A stretch of 57,346 nt of DNA from JADGGV01 sp035715725 (lineage in GTDB: Bacteria > Gemmatimonadota > Gemmatimonadetes > Longimicrobiales > RSA9): assembly GCA_035715725.1 (NCBI GenBank), contig DASTKT010000185.1:1-57346 (forward strand). Direction: 5' to 3'. The notes beneath the pieces are model-generated. The model did not search any database and was not told the DNA's origin. It saw only the letters and a list, made by a program, of their open reading frames with translations. Shown here piece after piece: positions 42,951-51,085 of this stretch (position 1 is the first letter of the stretch; the number at the start of each line of letters is the position of its first letter). A program made the translations under genes and the position numbers.

Positions 42951-43727
42951 GTGCGGACACGCACGCTCCTGCTGATCCTCGGCCTCGTCCTGGCCGCTCC
43001 CGCGCTCCCCGCCGCCGCGCAGCAGCCGGCCCGGCGCACCATCCTCGCCATCGGCGCCCACGCCGGCGATGCCGAGCTGACCAGCGGGCTCGTGCTCGTG
43101 AAGCAGCACGACCAGGGAGACCGGATCGTGCTGCTCCACATGACGCTCGGCGAGGGCGGCAACCCGAAGCTCTCCCCGGAGGCGTACGGAGCGCAGAAGC
43201 GGCGGGAGGCCGAGGCCGTCGCCGCCGCCCTCGGCGCCGAGGTCATCTTCGGGCCGTACAAGGACGGCGAGCTCCCGAACGACGACGCGGCGCGCCGCTA
43301 CGTCGCCGACGTGATCCGCCAGGTGCGGCCGACCACCATCATCACGCACTGGAAGCGGGGCCTGCACAAGGATCACATCGCCACGAGCGCCATCGTGACG
43401 GATGCCGTGCTGCTGGCCTCGCTGCCGGGCGTGCGGACCGGGCACGAAGCGTGGCACGGCGTCCGCTCGCTCTGGTACGCCGAGAACTGGGAGGACGCGG
43501 ACGGCTTCCAGCCCTACCTCTACGTGGATGCGACCGGCGCGCTCGCGCGCTGGCGGGATGCCGTGTCGAAGTACGAGTTCGTGCGTGGCGGCATCTCGGG
43601 CTTCCGCTACCTCGACTACTACAGCGCGCTCGCCACGGTGCGCGGCGCGGAGGCGCGCAAGGGCGAAGCGGAGGCGTTCGACATCGAGCCGCTCGGGAAG
43701 CGGCGGATCCTCGACGCGGTGCCGTAG
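42951..43727 (+). CDS. Exported PIG-L (LmbE)-family hydrolase
   Basis: A 258-aa protein with a signal peptide (cleavage near AAAQQ, residue ~24), so it acts in the periplasm or outside. GAHAGDAELTSG matches the zinc motif usually written HPDDxE, with the first Asp (general base) replaced by Gly; HWKRGLHKDH supplies the later zinc ligands. The family deacetylates N-acetylglucosamine-type or mycothiol-type sugars. The GTG start has GGAGG six bases upstream. Variants with Gly at that Asp position occur in known subfamilies, so activity should not be assumed. Confidence 0.82.
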   Translation: MRTRTLLLILGLVLAAPALPAAAQQPARRTILAIGAHAGDAELTSGLVLVKQHDQGDRIVLLHMTLGEGGNPKLSPEAYGAQKRREAEAVAAALGAEVIFGPYKDGELPNDDAARRYVADVIRQVRPTTIITHWKRGLHKDHIATSAIVTDAVLLASLPGVRTGHEAWHGVRSLWYAENWEDADGFQPYLYVDATGALARWRDAVSKYEFVRGGISGFRYLDYYSALATVRGAEARKGEAEAFDIEPLGKRRILDAVP

Positions 43728-43919
43728 CCCGGCACCTCGCCGCTGGCCCGCGGTCCCCGGCCGCAGGCGGCCGACCGCGCGACCGGCGTGCGTGGCGAGG
43801 AGGCCTGCCGCAGAAATGTGACGCCGGCGGGAGGCCCGGCGTCTATGGGGGACGCGGCGGCTCGGGCCCGGCCGACGTTCCGGCCCCGAGTCCCGCTCCA
43901 GCCGCGACGCCGACACGGT

Positions 43920-44182
43920 CCAGGCCGCCGGGCGGACCGCCACGTGGACGCAGGGCGGCCGCCGCTCCTCCACCGCGGCCACGACGCCTCGTCCTCCAGC
44001 GCCGCGAGCCGACCTCGCAGCCGGGCATGACATTCTCGGTCCCAAGGAAACGCGATGTCGATCGCCATGCCGGCCGGGTGCACCGGGACCAGCTCCCCCG
44101 CGACCACCAGCTTGCCGACGTCCTCCGGCCGCCGGGCCTTCCCGAGCCCGCGCCGCCGGGCCACCTCGTCCTGACGCCGCAT
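43920..44182 (-). pseudogene. Possible PilZ-like gene remnant
   Basis: A minus-strand ATG at 44182, with GAGGGA upstream, opens ~45 codons of typical high-GC3 coding sequence, including VVAGELVPVHPAGMAID and IAFPWDRECHARLRG. The arrangement of an Arg-rich start followed by an AGMAID-like turn and a short beta stretch resembles PilZ domains, where the usual motif is (D/N)xSxxG. Coding character then seems to move to another frame (VVAAVEERRPPCVHVAV near 43955), which suggests a frameshift or decay. The PilZ assignment is tentative. Confidence 0.3.
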
Positions 44183-44313
44183 GTATCCAGACTTCCCTCG
44201 GAAATTGGCTAGCGCGGTGGCCGGCAGCGCCATTGCCAGCGTGGCGAGGATCCGTACCTTGCCGAAACCGTTCGGTTCGCGGCCGTCCGTGGTTCGCGGC
44301 GTGCTCTCGCCCC

Positions 44314-44343
44314 TTGGCAAGGTGGGGCGCCGTGGATTACACT
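44314..44343 (+). promoter_or_regulatory. Likely mreB promoter
   Basis: TTGGCA (44314-44319), an 18-base spacer and TACACT (44338-44343) match sigma-70-type boxes at four positions or more each. The transcript would have a leader of about 250 bases before GTG 44598. Confidence 0.5.
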
Positions 44344-44597
44344 TCATCTGTTCCCGCATCCGGGTGCCGCCCGGCACCCGGCGACTTTCCGAGCTTCGAG
44401 GATATCCCGATTCCGACGCAGGTTCCGTGGCCGTCTCGGCTGGCCACGGGCAACCGGCCCGGGTGGCGCCGCGTGGGCGCCCGGCGAACGGTCCGACGGC
44501 AGGCGCGTCGGAGCCGGGCGGCGGTCGTGGGTCCTCGGGTGGCTCCGACGGTCACCCAGTGTGGCCGATCCCCGATAAGCTGGCCCAGGAGGAAGGT

Positions 44598-45623
44598 GTG
44601 CTGCTGATCCCCAATGCGCCCTGGTCGAACGACGTGGGCGTCGACCTCGGGACGGGAAACACCCTCGTGCACGTGCGCGGGCGAGGCGTGGTCGTGAACG
44701 AGCCATCGGTGGTCGCGGTGCAGCGGTCGGATCGGTCGGTACGCGCGATCGGGCTCGAGGCCAAGCGGATGTTGGGACGGACGACGGCGGATGTGCAGGC
44801 GATCCGGCCGCTGCGGGACGGGGTGATCGCGGACGTGGACATCGCGGAGGCGATGCTGCGGCGATTCCTGAAGCAGGCGATGCCGCGGCGGATCCGGGCG
44901 ACGCGTCCACGAGTCGTCGTGGGGGTTCCGTCGGGGATCACGGAGCTGGAGCGGCGGGCGGTGCGGTCGTCGGCGGCGGCGGCGGGTGCGCGCGAGGTCT
45001 ACATGATCGCGGAGCCGATCGCGGCGGCGATCGGCGTGGGGATGGCGGTGGACACGCCGACGGGGAACATGGTGATCGACATCGGCGGGGGGACGACGGA
45101 GATCGCGGTGATGTCGCTGGGCGGCATCGTGGCGGACGCGTCGATCCGGGTGGCGGGGGACGAGATGGATCAGGCGATCATGGTGTACGCGCGGAAGCAG
45201 CACAACCTGCTGATCGGCGAGGCGACGGCGGAGACGATCAAGATGCACCTGGGGTGCGCGATCCCGGACCCGGAGATCCGGGACATGGAGGTGCGGGGCC
45301 GGGACCTGGTGAGCGGGATTCCGCGGGGCGCGACGTTCAACTCGCACGAGGTCTGCGAGTGCATCCAGGAGCCGATCCAGACGATCATCGACGCGGTGGG
45401 GCGGGCGCTGGAGATCACGCCGCCGGAGCTGGCGGCGGACATCATCGACCGCGGGATCGTGATGTGCGGCGGCGGCGCGCTGATCCGGGGGCTGGACACG
45501 GCGATCGAGCGGCGGATGGGCGTGCCGGTGCGGGTGGCGGAAGAGCCGCTGATGGCGGTGGTGCGCGGGACGGCGGCGATCCTGGACAACTTCGAGCGGT
45601 ACCGTTGGATCCTGCGGGACTGA
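44598..45623 (+). CDS. mreB: Rod-shape-determining protein MreB
   Basis: A 341-aa bacterial actin that polymerises under the membrane to guide elongation. The phosphate-1 motif GVDLGTGNTLV, connect-1, phosphate-2 DIGGGTTEIAVMSLGGIV and a C-terminal adenosine motif GGGALIRGLD are intact. The start is GTG 44598: AGGAGG lies five bases upstream, and this gives a normal MreB length. mreC, mreD, mrdA and rodA are not next to it, which is unusual for the main mreB locus. Confidence 0.95.
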   Translation: MLLIPNAPWSNDVGVDLGTGNTLVHVRGRGVVVNEPSVVAVQRSDRSVRAIGLEAKRMLGRTTADVQAIRPLRDGVIADVDIAEAMLRRFLKQAMPRRIRATRPRVVVGVPSGITELERRAVRSSAAAAGAREVYMIAEPIAAAIGVGMAVDTPTGNMVIDIGGGTTEIAVMSLGGIVADASIRVAGDEMDQAIMVYARKQHNLLIGEATAETIKMHLGCAIPDPEIRDMEVRGRDLVSGIPRGATFNSHEVCECIQEPIQTIIDAVGRALEITPPELAADIIDRGIVMCGGGALIRGLDTAIERRMGVPVRVAEEPLMAVVRGTAAILDNFERYRWILRD

Positions 45624-45675
45624 GCGGGCGGACCCGCGCCCGGGGCGCGGGGTAGCACCGAATTGGTCGTCGAAC

Positions 45676-45707
45676 GGGCGGCCGGCCGCAGGGCCGAGCC
45701 GCCCTTT
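45676..45707 (+). terminator. Terminator after mreB
   Basis: GGGCGGC-CGGCC-GCAG-GGCCG-A-GCCGCCC forms a long stem with one bulged A, followed by TTT on the plus strand. It lies between mreB and the EEP gene. Confidence 0.6.
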
Positions 45708-45733
45708 CCCGTTCAGGAGTGCGTGATGACGCC

Positions 45734-46852
45734 ATGCCGGATGCCCTCTTCCTCCGCCGTTTCGGCCTGATGGCGACGCTTGCCCTGGCGCCGGCCGCCG
45801 GCGCGTGCGCACCGGTGCGCGCGGAGCACGCGCGGCCGGCGGAGCGGTCCGGCTGCCAGCTCGCGTCGGACACGGGCGCCGTGCGCTGGGTGATGCCGCG
45901 CCCGGCGGAGGCGAGCCCGGAGGGGTGGTGCGTGGCGGTCGGGACGCCGGTGCTGCGCAACCGGCCGGGATCCCAGGGCGCGGCCGTGGACTCGCTCCTC
46001 GTCGTGACGTGGAACACGCACGTCGGCGGCGGGGACGTGGCGCGCCTCGTGGGCGACCTGCGCGCGGGGCGGATCACGGGCGCGCCGGTGCAGGATTTCG
46101 TGCTGCTGCTGCAGGAGGTCTACCGCGCCGGCGGGACCGTGCCGGCGGTGGCGCCGGCGGCGTACTCGCCGAAGCGGATCGCGCCGGCGCCGGCGGACGG
46201 CGAGCGCGCGGACATCGCGAGCTCGGCGGCGCGGCTCGGGCTCTCGCTGCTCTACGTGCCGTCGATGCGGAACGGCCGCTCGGAGGCGGGGGATCCGGCG
46301 GAGGACCGCGGGAACGCGATCCTGGCGACGCGGCCGCTCGGCGCCGCGACGGCGATCGAGCTGCCGCACCAGGCGCAGCGCCGGGTGGCGATCGCGGCGG
46401 AGATCGGAGCGCGGACATCGGCGGGCGAGGCGTGGCGGCTGCGGCTGGCGAGCGTGCACCTGGACCATCGGTCGAGCTGGAGCCGGATCGGCGAGAGCTT
46501 CGGCGCGGGGCGGCAGCACCAGGCGGCCGCGCTCGTGGCCGCGCTCGGGGACGGCCCCGCCACGGTCCTTGGCGGCGACCTGAACACCTGGTCGGACGAG
46601 CGGCTCGAGACGGCGGTGCCGTACCTGCGCGCCCACTTCCCCGGCACGCCGCCGGAGCGCGGCCCGGCCACGTTCAGCGCCGGCTGGTACGCGCGACGGC
46701 TGGACCACCTCTTCTTCCGGCTGCCGGAGGGGAGCGCGTCCGAGGTGCGGCGCATCGACGACCGCTACGGCTCGGACCACTACCCGCTGATGGGGTGGGT
46801 CCGGCCGGTGGCCGCGCCGGGCGCGGCCCGACGCGTGGCGGGGCGTGGCTAG
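45734..46852 (+). CDS. Exported endonuclease/exonuclease/phosphatase (EEP) family protein
   Basis: A 372-aa protein with an N-terminal hydrophobic signal ending in GAC (possible lipoprotein Cys near residue 25). The EEP catalytic strings are VTWNTHVGG, LLLQEVYR (Glu metal ligand), HLDHRSSW, GGDLNTWSDE and a terminal GSDHYPLMG. Such enzymes cleave phosphodiesters or phosphoinositides; an exported one could be a nuclease or a sphingomyelinase-like lipase. ATG 45734 is used; GTG 45719 in the same frame is an alternative with AGGAG immediately before it. Confidence 0.8.
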   Translation: MPDALFLRRFGLMATLALAPAAGACAPVRAEHARPAERSGCQLASDTGAVRWVMPRPAEASPEGWCVAVGTPVLRNRPGSQGAAVDSLLVVTWNTHVGGGDVARLVGDLRAGRITGAPVQDFVLLLQEVYRAGGTVPAVAPAAYSPKRIAPAPADGERADIASSAARLGLSLLYVPSMRNGRSEAGDPAEDRGNAILATRPLGAATAIELPHQAQRRVAIAAEIGARTSAGEAWRLRLASVHLDHRSSWSRIGESFGAGRQHQAAALVAALGDGPATVLGGDLNTWSDERLETAVPYLRAHFPGTPPERGPATFSAGWYARRLDHLFFRLPEGSASEVRRIDDRYGSDHYPLMGWVRPVAAPGAARRVAGRG

Positions 46853-46897
46853 TCCCCGCGCCGCGCGACGGGCGCGGGACCGGACACCCGGCGAGAG

Positions 46898-48292
46898 CTA
46901 GAGGAAGGACGCGAGGCGCGTCGCCAGGAGCTCCCAGGCGCGGTTCGCCCAGGGCCGGCGCCGGAACTCCTCGAGCCGGACCTCGCGCGCGCTCCGCAGG
47001 TCGCGCAGGAACACCGAGTCCATGGCCGCGCCCAGGCCGGCGTCGTAGATGGCGAGCGTCGCCTCGTCGTTCAGGCGCAGCGAGCGGTTGTCGAGGTTCA
47101 GCGTGCCGATGGCGGTCCAGGCGCCGTCGGCGACGATCGTCTTGGCGTGCAGCATCCTCCCCCGATACTCCCACACCCGGATCCCCGCCTGCATCAGCTC
47201 CTCGTAGTGCGCCTGTCCGGCGTAGAGCAGGATCTTCACGTCGATCCGCTCCCCGGGGACGAGCACGCGCACGTCCACGCCGCGCCGCGCGGCCCGGCGC
47301 AGGAAGTCGCGGAATGCCCGGTTCGGCAGGAAATACGAGTTCGTCACCCAGAGCGTGCGGCGCGCGCCGGCGATGGTGAGGGCCAGGAAGCGCTCGGCCT
47401 CGGAGGTGCCGAGGGTGGTCGAGGAGTAGACCAGGCCGGCGGTCGCGCCGCCGCCGGCGGCCGGCGCGGCGGGCGGCGGGAACAGGTCCGGACCGTCGAG
47501 GAGCACCCCCGTCGCCTCGGTCCAGGCGGCGGCGAACACGGCGGCCAGCTCGCGCACGGCGGGACCGGAGAAGCGGACGCTCGTGTCGCGCCAGCCGGCC
47601 AGGCCGGTGGGCCCGTTCAGCCATTTGTCGGCGAAGCCGGTGCCGCCGGTGTAGCCGACGACGCCGTCGACGACGACGGCGCGGACGTGGGAGCGGTGCT
47701 GCGCGCGGTGGAGCGTGTACCAGTGGATCGGTCGGAAGGCCGCGACGCGGACGCCGGCGCGGCGGAGGGTGTCGAAGTAGTCGCCTCCCAGGCTGCCGCA
47801 GCCGAACGTGTCCCAGAGGAAGTAGACCGGCACGCCTTCCTGCGCCTTCGCCGCGAGCGCGGCGGCGATGCGGCGGGCCACGCGGCCGGGCTCGCAGTAG
47901 TACATCTGGACGGCGACGGCGCGGCGCGCGCCGCGGATGTCGGCCTCCATCCGGTCGAAGACCGTATCCCCGAAGAGGAGCGCCTCGACGCGGTTCCCGC
48001 CGGTCATGGCGACCGGCGTCAGGACGGAGAGCTGCTCGAGGAAGCGCGGCTCGCCGACGGCGGGCGCGCCGGCCGGGGTTCCCTCCCCTCCCACGACACG
48101 GACATCCCGACTCACCGCGGCGTCCAGGATCTCGTGGACGGTGATCACGACGAGGTAGAGGAGCGCGAGGGCGACGAGGGCGCCGACGCCACGCGTGAGG
48201 AGCGTGAGCGGCCGCAGGCGCGCCGCCCGGGAGCGCAGCTCGCCCAGGCGGCCCCCGCCGCGCGTCCGCGGCGACTTCGTCCGAGCGTTCAT
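46898..48292 (-). CDS. cls: Cardiolipin synthase-like phospholipase D protein
   Basis: A 464-aa membrane-anchored PLD enzyme: one N-terminal helix (~35-55, GALVALALLYLVVITVH) then two PLD modules. The second HKD motif is intact (HAKTIVADG, followed by GTLNLDNRS). The first reads HVRAVVVDG, with Arg in place of the usual Lys in HxKxxxxD, before GYTGGTGFADKW. Length fits bacterial Cls (~480). Activity is likely but not certain given that change. ATG 48292 is chosen over 48349. It follows the glycosyltransferase on the same strand. Confidence 0.85.
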   Translation of the reverse strand: MNARTKSPRTRGGGRLGELRSRAARLRPLTLLTRGVGALVALALLYLVVITVHEILDAAVSRDVRVVGGEGTPAGAPAVGEPRFLEQLSVLTPVAMTGGNRVEALLFGDTVFDRMEADIRGARRAVAVQMYYCEPGRVARRIAAALAAKAQEGVPVYFLWDTFGCGSLGGDYFDTLRRAGVRVAAFRPIHWYTLHRAQHRSHVRAVVVDGVVGYTGGTGFADKWLNGPTGLAGWRDTSVRFSGPAVRELAAVFAAAWTEATGVLLDGPDLFPPPAAPAAGGGATAGLVYSSTTLGTSEAERFLALTIAGARRTLWVTNSYFLPNRAFRDFLRRAARRGVDVRVLVPGERIDVKILLYAGQAHYEELMQAGIRVWEYRGRMLHAKTIVADGAWTAIGTLNLDNRSLRLNDEATLAIYDAGLGAAMDSVFLRDLRSAREVRLEEFRRRPWANRAWELLATRLASFL

Positions 48293-48405
48293 CCAGCGTC
48301 CCCGATGTCCGGTGTTCCGCGAGCCCGTGCCGAGCATGCAAATCCGCAACCACAGGGGCGTGCGACGACCGCCGCGGACGCCGCGCCCGCGCGGTCGAGC
48401 GGCGG

Positions 48406-49254
48406 CTACTTCGCGCCGCCCCGCTCCGCGGCGAGCTCCGCGATGCCGATGCGCGCACGCACCTCGCCGGAGCGGCGGATGCGCGCGCGGATCTCACGGT
48501 TGCGGCGCACCACCTCGGGGTCGCGCCAGGGTCGGTCGTGGTCGAGGTGCATGACGACGGCCCGGTGGCGCACCTGCTTGCCGCGCAGGCCGAAATTCTC
48601 GAGGCGCTCGCCGAGCGCGCGGTCGAGGCCGCCGTACCCCATGTCGGCGTCGAAGCCGTTCACGGCCAGGACCGCGTCGCGCCAGACGGAGCTGTTGTGG
48701 CCGTTGAACGTTGCGCCGGTCGGCGTGAGGTGGTCGAGGAGCGTGGCCAGCGCGCGGGAGCGGAGCATGCGCAGGCGGCGCCGCCCGCCGCGCCAGCCGT
48801 TCCGCGCGAGCCAGGCCGGCTCGGCGAAACGGCCGGTGACGACGTCGTCCGGGGTGAGCCGCTCCGTCAGCGGGCGCGGGAGCCAAACGACGCCGCCGGA
48901 GAGGAACCGCCCGGGCTCGGCCAGCCGGAGATGCGTCGCGACGAAATCCTCGCGGGGGAGGCAGTCGCCGTCGGTGAAGACGAGGTAGTCGGCGTCGGCC
49001 GCGAGGATGGCGCGGTTCAGGATCTCGCACTTACGGAAGCCGCGGTCCTCGTGCCAGACGTGAGCGAGCCGGTCGCCGAAGCGGGGGCGGAGGCGGCGGA
49101 TCACGTCGGCGGTCTCGGGGCCGGAGCCGTCATCGGCCACGACGACCCGGAACGAGTCGACCGACTGGCGGGCGTAGGCGAGGAGCACCATCTCGAGCCA
49201 CGCCGGGCGCTGGTAGGTCGTGACGATGACGGCGGCGCGGAGCGACCCGGGCAT
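48406..49254 (-). CDS. Family 2 glycosyltransferase
   Basis: A 282-aa GT-A enzyme. IVTTYQRP opens the fold, VVADDGSG carries the nucleotide-sugar Asp, FTDGDCLPR is the DxD-type metal motif, and FDADMGYGGLDRALGERL matches the galactosyltransferase-associated C-terminal module (Glyco_transf_7C) with its acidic catalytic residue. There is no membrane helix, so it is cytosolic or peripheral. The acceptor is unknown; the neighbouring cls suggests an envelope role. Confidence 0.9.
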   Translation of the reverse strand: MPGSLRAAVIVTTYQRPAWLEMVLLAYARQSVDSFRVVVADDGSGPETADVIRRLRPRFGDRLAHVWHEDRGFRKCEILNRAILAADADYLVFTDGDCLPREDFVATHLRLAEPGRFLSGGVVWLPRPLTERLTPDDVVTGRFAEPAWLARNGWRGGRRRLRMLRSRALATLLDHLTPTGATFNGHNSSVWRDAVLAVNGFDADMGYGGLDRALGERLENFGLRGKQVRHRAVVMHLDHDRPWRDPEVVRRNREIRARIRRSGEVRARIGIAELAAERGGAK

Positions 49255-49596
49255 GGTACGGCCTGCCGAACGGTGGCGCGCGACGCGGCGAGCGCGTGCG
49301 CGGCTGGAACGGGCGCCGGCCGACGAGCGGCCCGGCGCCGGGGACGCGGCCGAACGATACCCGCGCGGGGCTGGAGCGTAAAGGCCGGGAAACGCGTGAA
49401 TCTTGCGCTCACTCCGTGGGCGGCTAGATTTTTGGGCACCCCGCGGAGTTCCCTCCGGCCGTATATCCGTTTATCCCCGACCGGCAAAGTTCCGATCCTT
49501 AGACCTGGCGGCGTGGCCGAGAACGGTCCCGTACGCCCGAAGCCGACGGCCCGGTGCCGGGCGGCGACCACCACCCTGAACGAGAGCCAGACCGCG
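49255..49596. other. Divergent region upstream of the degenerate GGDEF gene
   Basis: 342 bases between the glycosyltransferase (minus) and the GGDEF gene (plus). A possible plus-strand promoter TTGCGC (49403-49408), 16-base spacer, TAGATT (49425-49430) is followed by an AT-rich patch near 49480. Nothing coding is visible. Confidence 0.45.
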
Positions 49597-50973
49597 ATGC
49601 AGCTTCTGTCCGACACGCAGGCGTCCGGCGCACGAACGGGTGTGCGCCTCCTGGACGTGCGAGCCGAGCCGATCCTCGAGCGGCTGACGCGGATGTCCGC
49701 GCGGCTGCTGGAGGCGCCGATGGCGCTCGTCCTCACCTCCGACGGCACGCGCGTGCATCTGCGCAGCGCGCTGGGGCTGGGCGAGACGTCGGCGGCACGG
49801 GAGGCTCCGCTGGAGGGGTCGCCGTGGCGCTTCGTGCTGGCGCGCTCCGAGGCGCTGGTGGTGCAGGACGCGCGGGCGCACCCGCTGGCGGCGGAGAGCC
49901 TGGCGGCGGCGGGGATCGGCGTTGCCTCCTACCTGGCGGTGCCGCTGCGGACCGCGACGGGGGAGACGCCGGGGAGCCTGTGCGTCTGCGACCGCGTGCC
50001 GCGGGTGTGGGCGGAGCGGGACGTGGAGACGCTGCGCGAGCTGGCGCGCGCGGCGCTGACCGAGCTGGAGCTGCGGTCCGGCGCCGACGCGGGCGCGCAG
50101 GCGAGCACGGCGCCGGCCTACCGCGGGATCTTCGAGGCGTGCAGCGAGGCGCTGCTCGCGGTGGGGCGGGACGGGCGGGTCCTGGAGGCCAACCCGGCCG
50201 CCGCGGAGCTGCTGGGCTTCTCGCGAGACGAGCTGCCGGGGATGGCCGCGCGCGCGCTCCACGCCGAGGCACGGGACCGGGACCGCTTCGTGGAGGCGCT
50301 CGAGGCGGCCGGCTCGGTTCGCGGCTTCGAGACGCGGCTGCGGGCGCGGGACGGGCGCGAGCTGGATTGCCTCCTCTCCGGCGCGCTCGGCGACGGCGCG
50401 GGCGTGCACGAGGTCACCTGCGTGCTGCCGACGACGGCGGCCGGCGGGGCGACGGCCGGTCGCCCGAGCGCGCACGACGCGCTCACGGAGCTGCCGAGCC
50501 GGACCGTGTTCCTCGAGCACCTGCGGCGGCTGCTGGAGCGACGCCGCTTCCGGCCCGACTACCACCTCGCCGTGCTGGTCCTGGACCTCGACCGGTTCGC
50601 GCAGGTGAACGAGTCGCTCGGCCGCGTCGCCGGGGACAAGGTGCTGGTCGCGGTGGCGCAGCGGCTGACCACGTCGGTCCGGCCGGAGGACACCGTCGCG
50701 CGGCTCGGCAACGACAAGTTCGCCGTGCTGCTGGGCGACATCTCCAGCGTCGGCGCGGTGTGCGGCGTGGCCGACCGGATCCAGTTCGCGCTCGGCCAGC
50801 CGCTGCGCATCGAGGGCCGCGAGCTGCGCCCCAGCGCGAGCATCGGCATCGCGCTGAGCAGCGACGGCTACGCTTCGGCCAACGAGTTCTTCCGCAGCGC
50901 GGAAGCGGCGGTGGCGGAGGCGAAGGCATCGGGGCGCGCGCAGTACGTGATCGGGCGGCCGGACGCGGCGTAG
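49597..50973 (+). CDS. GAF-PAS protein with degenerate GGDEF domain
   Basis: A 458-aa cytosolic protein: a GAF-like domain (~15-165), a PAS domain (~170-290, IFEACSEALLAVGRDGRVLEANPAA), then GGDEF (~300-458). LDLDRFAQVNESLG is a good nucleotide-binding stretch, but the signature at residues ~371-375 reads GNDKF instead of GGDEF, with Asn for the second Gly and Lys for the catalytic Glu. The RPED sequence just upstream retains the RxxD inhibitory (I) site five residues before the motif. It is probably not an active cyclase and may act as a c-di-GMP receptor; that is inference. A good terminator follows. Confidence 0.85.
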   Translation: MQLLSDTQASGARTGVRLLDVRAEPILERLTRMSARLLEAPMALVLTSDGTRVHLRSALGLGETSAAREAPLEGSPWRFVLARSEALVVQDARAHPLAAESLAAAGIGVASYLAVPLRTATGETPGSLCVCDRVPRVWAERDVETLRELARAALTELELRSGADAGAQASTAPAYRGIFEACSEALLAVGRDGRVLEANPAAAELLGFSRDELPGMAARALHAEARDRDRFVEALEAAGSVRGFETRLRARDGRELDCLLSGALGDGAGVHEVTCVLPTTAAGGATAGRPSAHDALTELPSRTVFLEHLRRLLERRRFRPDYHLAVLVLDLDRFAQVNESLGRVAGDKVLVAVAQRLTTSVRPEDTVARLGNDKFAVLLGDISSVGAVCGVADRIQFALGQPLRIEGRELRPSASIGIALSSDGYASANEFFRSAEAAVAEAKASGRAQYVIGRPDAA

Positions 50974-51001
50974 CCGGGTCGCCGGCGACGGTGGAGACTC
51001 G

Positions 51002-51043
51002 AGCGCCCCGGTCGATCCGGTCGACCGGGGCGCTTCGTCTTTC
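51002..51043 (+). terminator. Rho-independent terminator
   Basis: AGCGCCCCGGTCGA and TCGACCGGGGCGCT form a perfect 14-bp stem with a 5-nt loop, followed by TCGTCTTT. It ends the degenerate-GGDEF transcript and may also serve the convergent M50-like gene. Confidence 0.85.
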
Positions 51044-51085
51044 CGGCTCTCGTCGGGCGCATCGGCGTCGCGGTTGACGGGCCTC

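Larger units (their letters stand above)
43728..44597. other. 870-base region between PIG-L gene and mreB
   Basis: It contains a perfect 8-bp hairpin (43820-43843), a coding-like minus-strand stretch near 44045-44182, the likely mreB promoter at 44314-44343 and a ~250-base mreB leader with a strong hairpin near 44358. No complete gene was recognised. Confidence 0.6.

Noticed and set aside
44341..44600. A protein-coding gene in the mreB leader
   Set aside because: Open frames run through it, but none has a ribosome site or domain; the strong ribosome site at 44587 points to mreB GTG 44598.
49101..49748. Minus-strand frame across the start of the degenerate GGDEF gene
   Set aside because: It is antisense to a well-supported gene and lacks any domain; the sense frame has GAF, PAS and GGDEF features.
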